A DNA stretch of 64,000 bases from assembly GCA_030407005.1 (NCBI GenBank), contig JAUDYN010000006.1, positions 3,410,001 to 3,474,000 of the forward strand, given 5' to 3'. The DNA is from Desarmillaria ectypa (taxonomy: Eukaryota > Basidiomycota > Agaricomycetes > Agaricales > Physalacriaceae). Below the pieces are notes generated by a model that did not search any database, was not told the origin of the DNA, and saw only the letters and a list, made by a program, of their open reading frames with translations. The position numbers and the translations under genes are program-made. This document shows positions 22,506 to 35,022 of this stretch, piece after piece (the first letter of the stretch is position 1; each line of letters begins with the position of its first letter).

Positions 22506-23858
22506 TGATATGCCATCTATATGTTCACACCTAGATTTTGCGATTTTGTAACAATACTATTGCATATCTATCCTATACTAGTGATATATAGAGGACTATA
22601 GCTGAGGCTTCAAGCTGATAGTTAAATGCAGTAAGCAACAGGTATAGCCAGGACTTAAATGCAACACCATTAGTGGGTTAAATCTACCAGCCAGCCAGAC
22701 TAGTAACTCGAATATTAGCAGGACTAAATATAGCCACTAGCAAATGAAGGATGCTACTGGCAGACCAAAATCAGGAGCAGAGTACACAGATCTTATGAAG
22801 TTCTATCACTAGGAAACTGGACTGAGCATAAATGCCTCAGTCAGGATAACTAGTCACATGGAAATCTTAAAACAGGACTTAGAAATAAATTAGGAATGGA
22901 TTAACCTTGAGCCTAGATCTGACTATTGTGATAGATCTCTTATGATTGATACTAGTGTAGCTAGACTGCCCCCTCAATCATGATTGGATAGCTGTTACAG
23001 GCACCAATATCTGGATATCCATATAACTGCATTACTAGGGCATGTAGTTGGGCCAAGGGTGCGGAAAGACCAACTGTGGAGTCTCTAGACTGACTATTTG
23101 AAAAGAAAACAGACTAGACTGACTATTGCATGATTATTCACCATTATTTGTGACTAGCCAAGAAATCCTTACCAATATACTCTATACCCAGATGATATTT
23201 ATAGTTCTGCCTCAGTAGTATATAAGTAGTGAGATGGGTGCTTGTGCAAGGCAGGCAAGCCATCCCTGCAGTTGAGCTCTCACTGGTAGTAACTAGTGTC
23301 CCCAACTAAAGGCTTTTGTGCTTAACCTTGACAAAGTGATTAATAGTTGCTAAGTCACCCATAGTATTGCATTGAATTGAAGTCCATTAGAGTCACTGTT
23401 GTGTCCTGCAAAGATCCAGAGTGTTTTGAAGTTAGTTCAAGCAAAGTTTTTGGAATTATAGTATTATTCTTAGGCCAAGAGTGCCACTAGTCAGCCAAGA
23501 GTGCGACTGGTCAAGTGTTTATCACTTGTAGGAAGCAGTACAGGGCCAAGAGTGCCACCAGTCTGAAGCAGTTTCAGTCAGAACAAGTGCAGTAGCTCAA
23601 ACCAAGTCACTATTATCCAATTGTGTCTTACCCACCTCACTAGTACAAGTAGTACTTTGTATAACTCACTAGTAATGAATAAAATGTCTTTAAGACAACT
23701 GTACTTGATTATTGAAGTCTGCAGAGTGCTTCCATTGTACTCAAAAACACCCAAATTTAATATTGGTGATTAAGTGTAGAGTAGTAAGAGGTTTAGTGTG
23801 ATTGGTGTTCATTGCCATTCCCTAATTCTTTTGTCACTTGCCATTACCAAGCACATCA
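22506..23858 (+). repeat. 1.35-kb LTR-like repeat X, copy 2
   Basis: Plus-oriented partner of 15575-17032, with TGATATGC and GCACATCA termini and a TATA-like GTATATAAG near 23219. It has only one of the 100-bp tandem units. It abuts the broken ORF1 of Gypsy-M2. Confidence 0.7.
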
Positions 23859-25300
23859 GTGGATGGTATAGTGAATATGACAAAGAAGGAAATGAGAATA
23901 TAGCAGATAAGGACTTGCAAGCAAGTTATGATTTCTATAGTCCCAATCTTGGTGAATTAGGGTATTCTTCATTTTAGAATATATACAGCAGACTATAGGC
24001 ATGATAGCCATGGCCAAGACATCTCTCTTGAATGGTCTTGAAATTTTCTGAGTGAGTTCATAAGCATCTGCCTCAGGGGGAGCCCATACTCATGAGAGTA
24101 GCCACTAGCATAGTTGAAAGGCAAGAGCAGGTCATTAAAGTGGACCCTATACATTGTCAGTGTGAAAGTGAGCATCTGAGATACACTCTCCACTAAGCAT
24201 GATACAGATTTTCCATCTTGGTGGGACATGTATCATTGGATGGAGCCAATTAAACATGTATGGAGCACCCAAGATGCATCCACATCTGTGTATACTGAGC
24301 ATGATACAGATTTTCTGTCTTGGTAGGATATGTATCATTGAGTGGAGTTGATTAAATGCATATGGAGTGCCCAAGATGCATCTGTGTTTGTGTATAGCAG
24401 ATGTATGTGTATGCATGTATATTCAGATGTGGATGCAAGGTTTGAGATTTGGTCACCTCTGAATAGCCAGAACATGCAGAACCCTATCCCAAACCATTAT
24501 TGAAGTCTGTAAAACAGCCCTGAACCATAAAAGAACACCAGAACACCAGAGTTAAGAGTAAAAACCAAAGAAAATAACAATTGAGGTATTCTGTGTCTAT
24601 TTTCACAGTTTATAAAACTGTTTTGAACCAAGAAAAAACCCTAGAACACCAGGGTTGGAGTTGATGAAAGCAAACATAACCCTTCATGCATTTTGTGTCC
24701 TATAAATGATGAAATCATGATCATGAGGTGAGAATAGGTACAGGGCACATAACCATCAGAAACATTCTAGAAAGCAAAATGTCAGATAGGATATGACAAC
24801 TGACAAGAGATCTGCTTCTGTGAACATCCCACTACTATCATATGCATGGCTTGTGATCCTATAAAGAAGATACATTCTTGAAGATAGGACCTACATTTCT
24901 TTTCCACTCCCTTCACAAACTCATCCCCTGAACCATGTTCACCTTCCATAACATGCTGAAAGTGGACAAGATCTACAAGGCTGCTGGTTGGAGACCTGTC
25001 TATATTCAATGGGTCACCAAAGCAATTTGGTTTTGCATAAGCCTTCCCATTTACTTTATCCTCATGCTTTCTCATTTCTCCCACAGGACAAGATATGTCA
25101 CATTTCCAGGATAACAGGTGTATCATACCCAGTCCTCCATACTCAGTGGGTCAGCATCATCAATCAATTGCATCTGCTCCTTGCTTGTGGTGGAACCACA
25201 AGCCTTCAATATTTTGCAAGACAGAGTCCTAGGTTCTGCAAGAAACTTTTTGAAATGATTAATGTTGGTCAGTCCCTTTCTATTCCTTTAATCTGCTTCT
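23859..25300. other. CpG-poor spacer with a tandem duplication
   Basis: No coding signal is visible. A 102-bp direct repeat occupies about 24196-24297 and 24298-24399, both starting AGCATGATACAGATTTT, with roughly 85% identity by eye. Probably transposon debris. Confidence 0.5.
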
Positions 25301-28300
25301 TCAACTCATTACAACTGTTTAGAATGGAAAGGCTTATCAGATCTGCCCTCATCTGATAATGAGACAGTGGACAAAGAGTCAGATGAGAAAGAGAAAAAGT
25401 TGGATGAAGAGAAGAGAGATGTGGATGATGGAGAAACAATGTCTGCAGCAGATGGGCAAGACAACAAGGTGGATACCAAGTACAAAGATAAAGAAAGTGA
25501 CTGGGAGAATGGGAAAGAGCAGGCATCATTCAGGGGTGCTAGCCTCATGAATCCCACTTTCCCAACATCTTTTACCCACCAAATAGACAGGATAAACAGA
25601 AAAACAGCCCAGCTTGAGCATGCCCCTCAAATTGTAAGCAGATATTATAATATAGCAGATGTTGTATGTTGTGGCCAGCAGATTGAGAGTGGCTTTAAAG
25701 GTGGGTCCATTATCTATAATGATTTTACATAGACTTTCCCAGTGGCAAATGATATCTTTGAATATAAAGTGTGTGATACCCTCTGTATTCTCATGCCTAA
25801 GCATCTTGAATTCAGAGTATACACTCATAGAGCATTAGGCATGCACAATATACTTGAACCTATTAGATTTAGGAAGGTGGAAAGTGTTTATGTAGACTTT
25901 GGAGAAAAGTGGGGCTGGGTAAGCCACTATGGGTGGAATATGTCATTTGCTTGTCTGATAGATTTAATATATGTGGCAAGTCTTGACAAACCACTTAATA
26001 TTGTCTAGCAATTGGTGCCACCAATATCTCTTCAATAGATGTGCCCACACTAAATAGACTTCTTTATGCCTGAGCTCATCATGTGCTATCTGCAGCAGTT
26101 GATACCATCATTCTGGTGGTATAACTAGCTTGTGTTCTCCACTGTTATCTCTTTTCCACATTTTCCCATTTGATAAGAAAAATCCTGATGCATAGTTGAT
26201 AAATGTCCACTTCTGATCCTCTATCATTGAAGCAGATACTTAAAAATCTGCTAGGAATGCTCAGACTAGGTCAATTCTTGCATCATTTGATTTGACCTTT
26301 GCACTTCTTGAAATTTCTATCTCTATATTTTCTAAAAAGAGATCCATTGTTAGTGGATGGATGGTTTGTTGCTTTCCATCTCCTTGCCTTGTAGCTAATA
26401 TCTGCATTGGAGATAGTATCTTCCAACCAGATGTGTGCTCCTCCACAAGTGGGTTGATGATATGAATGAACCCATATATATTATCTATCTATTCTGGATT
26501 GTCTTCTTCTGTAGGCTTATTCCCAGGTTGCAGATGGTATTTGGATAAACCATCTATGCCATGTTTTATCCCAGGAATGTGCATAAGCTTGAAATCAAAA
26601 AAAAAAAATATGCCTGCTACCCACCAGTTGATCACTGCACTGGGATTCATGTCTGGATTATTGATCATTCTCTTGATGGCTGTAGTGTTGACTTCAACTA
26701 TAAGGTTCTTCACTCCAATTATCCATATAGCAGCCTCTTTCAATGCCCTGTATAGGCTATAGAGTTCAAGCTTGGGCTGACTATATTTGGACTCTATGTT
26801 ATTGAGTAGTATTGAATCAAAGTGGGATGAATATCTTTATTTCACATTTTGTGGGTCTTATTGGAAAATAGTGTATCTGACTGCTTGTGAACTTGTATCA
26901 ACTGCTAAGATGACAAGAGCATCTGATTTGTAGTCAATAGGATGAAGAAGTGGGTGACTTGATGATTGCATTTTTCAAGGCTTCTTGAGTAGTATCTTGA
27001 TCAGGGTCTCAGTAGAACTCAACTCCTTTGTGGGTGAGGTTGACTAGTAGTCATGTGAGCAAACTATAGTTGCAGATATAAATCCATAGAATTCCAGCAG
27101 TTCTAAGGAATGAGCAGACATCTGTCAAGTCCTGATATAGCCCCCAATTCTTGATTTTGTCAACCTTTCCATCCTTGGGTACTCTCCCTTCATAGGTACA
27201 CTTGTGTCTGACTATGATTGCTTTAGGAATGCAAAGATAGGCCTTCTTTCCTGACCAAGTACAACCAACATACTTCATCTGCTGTACAACCTAATTGAGA
27301 TTTTGGAAATGTTCCCATATAAAACAGTGGATCTCAGGATTTCCTGGGATTGTTTTATATCCACCATCCACTGTCTCATAGTGGCTTTCTGATCCTTTGA
27401 TCCCAGTGTCATCAACAAAAGGAATTGTTACATCTGGGATTTCATCTTGTAGCATGTAGGTTATGTCTTCTTGAAGTACTTGCATTGAATTGGTCCAGCC
27501 TATCAGGAGCATGGTTAGATGAAAGGTTCCAAGAGGTGTCTGAAAAGTAGTTAAGTCTCAACTTTTAACAGAAAGTAACCTTTAATCAAAAGCCACAAAG
27601 AGATTGAATACTCTATAGCAAGCATGTTCACCAAAGATTTCCACCAGCTGTTCTATGAGCAGAGGGACTCCTGAGTTGTGGACAGTCACTGCATTGAGCA
27701 GTTGGAGGTCATGTATAATTTATAATGAGTGTCCATCTTTCTTGAATACTATGAACTACTTGGATCAGTATAAAGAACTAGAAGGCTCATATATTCCAGA
27801 AGCTATTTTGTCTTTGACAATGGCTATAACTTCATGATATAGGCCTGGAGAAATAGGAATATTTTTATGTATCCATAGAATGTGTTCTATGATCAGAATA
27901 GTCACTGGTGAGAAGAAATCTTCTCTGAATTTTGCTTCTCTGACTCATCCCATGCAAATCTGCTCTCTTGCAGCATCATGAGGTGATGCATGAGCTTCCA
28001 CTCTTCTGGCCACAGAAAGTTCCCTGGATGATTTTCTTCTATTATATCATGATTTTCTTGAGTATAGTATCCAACTGGATAAAATTTAGGCAGATTGGTA
28101 GATAGGGTTGGAATGTCCACTAATGAGTCTCCAGTAATCTCTCACATGATTTGAAACTCTTCAGGCAGCATCATGAGTACAGGTTTTACATGGTTTTTGA
28201 TCTTCTTATATTTCTTCTTCTTGAGCTTAGGGTAAGTCACCTCAAATATGCTAGTAGTTTTGAAGAAAGAAGGTCCACTGTGCATACTGTCCACTTTGAA

Positions 28301-31300
28301 TAGATCCATGAATAAGACCTTGTGAGGGTGATCAATATACTGGAGAACTGACATGGAATGAAACTGAGTGGAGTTGATAGAATTGGAAAGGCTGTTATCT
28401 GCTATAGCATAATCCACTTGAGTAGAAATGAAATCAGTTCTGGTGACCAGAGGAGTATCAAGTTGTTGACAAGCTATTTCCCTAGCCTTGCTAATGTAAG
28501 GCTGGGAATGATCAAGGCTATTCATGTGCTACACTTAATTATTTATTATATTGGATACAGCAATACCATATCCATGAATAGATGTAACATCTATATAACT
28601 GGTTGAGCTATCAGCTGCTGTTGAGAGTGAATGTGTCTGATGTGAGTAATCCAATGGTAGTTTTTTTGACCATAATAAAGAGTCCTAATTCTTCTTGTTC
28701 AGAGAATAGGTCCTTGTTTAGAGAAATTTTCATATGCATCATAAGGTAGATGCAGCTCATGCATGTGTGGATTGGAACTCAAATGTCCTCTAGTCCATGA
28801 AAAAAGCAGGTGACCTTTTTCATGTGTTGGTATAACAACTTCTAACTGTATGTTGGGGTTTCAAAGTGTTAGGATCTGGTCACCATTGGCCCTATTATCA
28901 AATTTTGATTCACATAGGATACTGAAGAGTTGTCCCAGAAGAATATATCATATACAGCATGTTCCACAACATGTACTTGTAGGTGGACTTCCAATCCTTT
29001 GAAGTTGAAGGGTATATCTCTTCATAGGCCCAGAGACTATCCTGTCTTGCTATTGGCACTAGTTAGGGAGATCTTAACAGATGGGTCCAATAGTAGTCCA
29101 CATTTTTCCCAAACTTCAGCAGACATTACTATCACTTGAAAGCCTTCATCTAGAACTGCTTCTACTTTATGCAGGCTGTCAATGACTGGAGTTAAAGCTC
29201 ATAACCCAGCCACTTCATCCACTACAACTATATGCATGTGTCATCCTTTTTGTAAGATCATTATGACCAGTGAATTTTGGCCAATAGCAGCCACTCCTGT
29301 GTCTTTCAGCACTTCTATAAGTATTTTGCAGTTGGTAAGGGCTTCTTTCAGCTTGTAGCATATTGCTGGGCTCTCTCTGCACAACTCCTTAATGGATACT
29401 TCAAGCTTAGAGTCCAATACTCTGTTATAGAGTTCATCCATTGTACCAGGCTGAAGGATGAAAGCTGCATGCTTGTAATGATGTGGGTCCTTCTTTATTT
29501 CCACTTGCTGTTCTTTAGCTTTAGTGGGCTGATCCTGTATTTTTGCATTTACCTCAGCTACTAGCTCAGACTGAGTGGGCATTGAAGCAGATGGCTGATT
29601 TTCTCCAGCAGATGAGATTATAACTTCAACATTCTTAAATGATCATCCTTGTGCTTTCACATCCTTCTTTGCTTTGACACACTCCTGAAGCATCTGCTTA
29701 AGGGTCTTGATGGTGGGGTCTTTATCTTCCTCTTCCTCCTTTTGCAGATTCCCTACACATACTATAAGTCGAGTGGCTTGAATTTCTGCATGCTTCTCAT
29801 ATAAGCTTATTATCTGTGAAGGCATAATCATTGAATAATTCATGGTATTATCTACCTTCTGCCCATATCCTCATGGATATATAATTCTAGTGGTTCCCAT
29901 AGCTTGCATGGATATTATATTGATGAAAGCAGATTTCTTGTATTCTTTGTGCTATTTGTCAATCCATGCCTTAAGTAATCCTGACCCTTTGAGTAGGTCA
30001 GAACTATTTGGCATAGTTAGCCTCCACTTATTGTAGTCCCACTTGATGAGATCACTATCAGTATCCACTTTCCTAGTAGCACAATCTCTGTAATCTATGT
30101 CATATTGATCATATTTGCACTTCCTGTTATTGCTGCTGGCTCCTTCTTTGTCTGCAAGTTTCTGGATAGCAGCCAGTAACCTTTCTTCCATGGACTCTGT
30201 TTTAACCAATAGAGCAGCTTATTGCAGAGTGGTTGGTGCAGCTGCTTGGCCTAGCATTGTGGGATTTGGCTGCCTATAGGGTGAATACCTATATGAATTG
30301 TAGAAGGTACATGGTGGACCCATAGCAGATGCCTGTTGTAAAGCATCTATTATTTCCACTATGCTTCCCCCAGATGCTACTGGAGGTTGTCCATAAGCTA
30401 GAGTAGGTGCTGCTTGCTGACCTTGCATAAGGTAAGATGGTAGCATTGCTTGAGGTGTATATAGTGCATATACTGGAGCAGGATTGACATAAGGGGACCT
30501 ATAGCTTTCCAGTATGTACTTGGCAGCCTTCTGGACTTCTTCTATAGGGAAGAGTTGTGCTGGATCCTGGTTAGGAAATAGTATAGCCAACCACTGGTCA
30601 ATCAACATCCTCAATCCTGAATGGATGGTAGGTATACATGCTCTAGCATATTTGTATGCTAACATCAGTGAGTTAGTTCCTATAGTAAGATCTAATCTAA
30701 CACTTTGAATATATCTGTCAAAGTAGCCAAATTCATCCAATGATGCTATAGGTGAGACCTTTAACATCTTAGCCACTTCTTTCAGGTGAGTGAGCATGTA
30801 GCAGCAGGTCTCATTAGACTTCAGATAAAACTCATATATTTGGGATTTAAAAGCAGCCCAATTTGCTGCAGCCACATTAGTTAGTGTAGCTTCAGATGAC
30901 TTTCACTATAGGTTTGCCTGGATTGGGTCCACATATAGGATTGCTGCCTGGATAAAATTTCAATCCATTTGCTGTCTGACTGCTTTACATATCTGCTCTA
31001 CCTTATCAAAGTAGATAAGTAGGATTATCAAGTCTTGATCTCCTTTCCACCCTCAGCTTGAGGCTCTACCAGAGCCTCTAATAGGTAGTTGTGGTTATTA
31101 TGTCATGTTAAAATATAAATGGATCCTTCTATTTCTAGCCTAACAATATGTTCTGTCTGATGGTAGGAAACTTGGTGAAGGAGGTGGGCTTGGTTCTTTT
31201 AGCTCTAAGAACTAGGTATAGTGTAATCCTGGGTTATTTGGGTGTGAGCTGGTAGGCTCTGGGTATGAGTTTAAGTGTTGGTAGATGAGTAACTCTATAG

Positions 31301-31500
31301 ATACACCCTCCAAATATGATTGTTCTGATGATGCAGACTCTAGAATAGCCTTTAGTTCTTGTTTGTATGTGGATGTGAAGGTTGTGTCATAATAAAAGTC
31401 TCTTGACTTATTATCTGGTACCAAGTCAAATAGATCCTCATCATTGAATATTCTATCACCCATGGCAGCTTGTAGGATAGCTCTGAGTGTTTCCACTTCT
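25300..31500 (-). mobile_element. Gypsy-M3: decayed Gypsy of a second lineage
   Basis: Scattered minus-strand fragments follow the order of a basidiomycete Gypsy polyprotein unlike M1. The gag N-part is at 31496-31212 and the gag body at 30875-30219. A pre-RT region (FLWPEEWKLMHH) lies at 28120-27902, and RT with FVDD near 27400. The RT/RNase H link (VRHKCTYEGRVP) is at 27278-27051, RNase H-like sequence (KRMINNPDMNP) at 26743-26489, and an integrase core fragment (DIICHWESL, DNGPTFKA) at 25828-25526. Stops and frameshifts break every part. No LTR could be delimited. Confidence 0.75.
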
Positions 31501-33190
31501 AAGTATCATAGAGTCAGACAAAGGGTCCTTCTTTCTCCTGCAATTGTGGTTTAATCCCCCCTCACAGTGGACTCCACTTATAAGGCTAGCAAACTCTCTG
31601 GTGAGAGAATTATAGTTTGCTTTTATAAGATCTTTTGTATACAGTAAGTATATGAGGAGGTGTAAGAACCACCCACTTCAGATTAGTAAGGATCTGCTTC
31701 TGATAGTGGACAAGAGTAAAAGAGTGAGACTCAACATTCTTTCAAGAGATTTTGGGTTTTGAGAGCAATTTTTGAGCAATAGCAATGAGCTTCTGTGCTG
31801 TCTGCTAGTGATACTAGGTGTGAGGCTGCTAAAGTATGCTAAGCTGAAGGCTTAGATAAGAAATTTATTTCTTTAGTGTGCTATGAGCTTGATTGATTTT
31901 CTTCTCTAGTTATATTGGTACTTTTATACTTCTCCAACTTCTTACCCCTATACCTATCCACTCTGATAATCTTGCCAAGTAGTGACCCACTCTATTGTGT
32001 CCACCCCCTTTTTATACTTTTAAATGATTCTCTTAAGAAAAATCATATGGGATCACCATCCTTGATGATATTAAGGCAGAGGTGTGGGCTTCCACTGGCA
32101 GATAGTAGTCTATTATACCTGACCATTATTTCCAGCAGTTTCTGGTCTGATGAAAAAGTGAGCTACCAATGGCAGATAGTAGTGCAGATGGCAGTCTGTC
32201 ACCTCTTAACCCTCATTTCTAGTGGATCCTAGTCCTATATTCTCATTAACTAAGTGGGTGGGTGTTGTTAGTCCTGTGAAGAGTAGTACTAGCTTGCTCT
32301 TTGAGTAAAGTGGAAGCCAAAATTTGGTGTATACCTATATATAGTATAGCATATTGATTTATTCCCAAGTGGCATAGGTTCAAACCCTATAGCTTGTGGA
32401 CATATTTCTGTGTTTCATGTTTCTCTGAATCATATAGGTTAGAACCCTGTGAATCTACAAACAGGTTTGAAGAGTTTTCTGCTTAAAGCATAAAGCTTTC
32501 AGTCATGTTAAGGATATTGTGTGATGTAGTGGACACTTGAGTGTAGCATGCAATGTTCTTTGAGGGTTATATATTCTTGTAGAGTATCTGCTGGTTTAAG
32601 AAATATTATTTATCTTGAGGCTGAGCAATACACATTGCTCACCTACTGTCCCAAAAGCATTTAGACTTAGAGAATTATTATAAGCTAGCACACTAATATA
32701 TATTATTGTGCACAATAAATCTCTCACTACTATAGTTGTTGTGTGCTTGCATTGTACACCTCTCTGAACTTACTAAGGGTTTGTGTGTGTTAGTATAAGT
32801 GGGGGTGAGCTAGTGTTTCTACACTTTTGCATTTCTAACTTGGAGTGCACAAAATCTCTTCAATGTATGGTCAAGCATCTGGCCTCAAAAATAGGCCAGT
32901 CAATAAATAAAAAGTTCAACAAATCCTGCACTTGATCAAGTGAGGTATTACTCTAATCAAGATGGGCCTGAGTCCAGTCAGATTATGAAAAGAGTGAGAG
33001 AATTCTAATATTTCACTATATAGTTACAGCTTTATATATTATGAAGTTTGGACTCATAGTTAGTAATAATACAATGGGAGTTAGAAGACTCTATAACAAG
33101 TCACAGTGAGTAAAATAGAAAAAAGGAGAATGGAGGTGAAGACATGAAGAAATAACAAAGATAGACTGGAGGGAACAGTACCATACTACA
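31501..33190. other. CpG-poor spacer without coding signal
   Basis: No recognisable protein, RNA gene or clear repeat edge. The stretch probably contains LTR remains of Gypsy-M3 and upstream remains of the Copia element. Confidence 0.4.
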
Positions 33191-33191
33191 A

Positions 33192-33356
33192 CATATTGAC
33201 ATATGACATTATTTCATACAAGAATGGATAGCTTCTAACAAAGTTCAAGTTCACCACTATACATTAGAGGATAATTTTTCAGACCTGTTTACCAAACTAT
33301 TGGCTAAACTTCTACATGAATATCTAAGTCAAAATATATTAGATTCATACCCTTGA
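33192..33356 (+). pseudogene. Ty1/Copia pol C-terminus (RNase H end)
   Basis: The frame reads HIDI, a TGA, HYFIQEW, then VQVHHYTLEDNFSDLFTK and a stop. This is the hallmark end of Copia RNase H (KHIDIRYHF...DNxADxFTKPL). The internal TGA stands where Arg is normal, again a CGA to TGA change. The rest of the element is lost or unrecognisable upstream. Confidence 0.8.
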
Positions 33357-33360
33357 AGTT

Positions 33361-33545
33361 CAGGGGGAGTGCTGAAGAAATCAATTCTGAGCAGTCAGCA
33401 GCATGAACTTTGAGCCATAAAAGCAGATATATTTAGTAGTTTATAGTAAATTCTAGAAGTATATGAAATGTATTTAAGTAGAGCATCTCTCACTCAGGAG
33501 ACTCAGTTAATTCTCATTTTACACACTCATCCTCTACTGCTTACA
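33361..33545 (+). repeat. Copia polypurine tract and 3' LTR
   Basis: AGGGGGAG follows the pol stop, then a TG...CA segment of about 173 bp (33373-33545) with a TATA-like TATTTAAG near 33471. Its right edge falls exactly where homology to arm A of the inverted duplication begins. Confidence 0.6.
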
Positions 33546-34500
33546 ATAAAAAGCAGTGTAATTAGTAGAGTATCGCTAGCATGATCACTGTGAACATTAG
33601 TTACTTTCTGCTCACTTGTGAACCATGAGTTCTAACACACTTTTGACAGCCACAATGAATGAATAAATAATGTTACCGGCCCCATATTGTGCAACCTGAG
33701 GATGCTGTTATTTGCATACTCCTTCTCTTTCACTGTTTCCCAGACAGTCACCTTATTGGAATTCTAGGTGGTGCATTGGGTAGACTAGGGCCTGGTAAAG
33801 CCAGACTATTGAACTGTATTCTATAGCTCCCAGTGCTCACATCTATACTGCAAATGTGTCTAGAATGTCCTACTAAATTCATCCATAAGGAAACTATCTG
33901 ACTAAAGGACCTCAGGCATTATGCCAGCTTGAACCTTCCATAATCTTCTCACGGCTTCCCATGATATCTCCAACACACCTATATAAATCAATGCAGAATT
34001 TGTCTTGACATCTATAACTCATACATGGATTCCTCCCTATACAAAGACTTCACAACCTCTTACAGCCATACCTACCATTACTTCTTCTCTCCCCTGAAAA
34101 ATGATGCCAAGCTGTACCTGCTCTCTCTCCATGGCTTTCCCAGCACCTCTTTCGACTGGCGACACCAGGTTCCATTCTTTCTTAACAAAGGTTATGGGCT
34201 CATAGTCCCAGACTATGGAGAATCTTCGGAGCCTGTTGATACTGCAGGCTTCAGGTGGACCATTCTCACGAAAGATCTAGTAGAACTGATAGACTTGGAA
34301 AGTGCTACCCGGGTGGCGTTCCTCATTCAGATCACTCATGACCTGAGTGTTCTTAACATTGTTCTCATTGTTCCAAAGGGGCTGCAAGATCATCAGTCGT
34401 CTTGCTAATTGCTACCCTGATCAAGATCATCAAAGACAATATGGAGTTGTTCTTATGACTCTTGTATGCTCAAGATCCAAAGTTGATGTCCTCCGATTAA
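33546..34500 (+). repeat. arm B of the large inverted duplication
   Basis: Reverse-complementary counterpart of 1001-2185, with promoter, TATA box and gene start kept. It has lost much CpG relative to arm A, including CG to CA changes in the coding part. Confidence 0.8.
34025..34500 (+). pseudogene. decayed, truncated epoxide hydrolase copy
   Basis: It starts with the same MDSSLYKDF as the intact gene. It carries replacements such as Gly to Ser, Asp to Asn and Pro to Leu, a small in-frame deletion around residue 65, loss of the GHDW nucleophile motif and an internal deletion of about 194 bp. Similarity ends near 34500, about halfway through exon 3 of the intact gene. No lid or catalytic His remains. 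Confidence 0.9.
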
Positions 34501-35022
34501 GAAGTTAGATTCGTTTCAGTGTTATAACACTGTAAAGTACGCAGTGCCTCGAGAAAAACCAGTGCATCGCCCTAAAATTGGCTGTAGCTCCCGCGTTTAA
34601 TCTCCATCACCTTTCGTACTGCCTCCCTGCAGTATATTCAGATGGACATGATCCCAAGACCTTTCAGGTACTGCCTTCTCGTAAAGGCTCGGTCCCACAT
34701 TGAATAGCCCTAGAGCATTCCGGCAGATGAGACTACAGAATGGTTGGACCTGTACCTTGCTCAGTTTGAGAAATGCCTTGCAATATGGGCGCTAAAAAGA
34801 TAGCACACATGGGCAGAGAACCCTATGAAATTGCATCAAGTCCCCAGCATTCATGCTTGTCAGCTGAACTCGGATATCGGCCACCGAGGTTACGAAGACG
34901 GACGTAAGATGGTGACTAAGCAGAGGAGAAACATTTTTGACTCTATTCTTGATGAGTAACAGAATTTCAATTGATGCATCTTACTCCAAAAATGAAACGC
35001 CCCTTTCACTCTCCATACTACC
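34501..35022. other. intergenic, upstream of the Zn2Cys6 gene
   Basis: No coding signal. CpG is normal again, marking the edge of the transposon island. Confidence 0.4.

Noticed and set aside
15575..23858. terminal inverted repeats of a large DNA transposon
   Set aside because: The repeats contain TATA promoters and LTR-like TG...CA ends, and the enclosed region is plain Gypsy sequence with no transposase. Inverted LTR-like copies explain it better.
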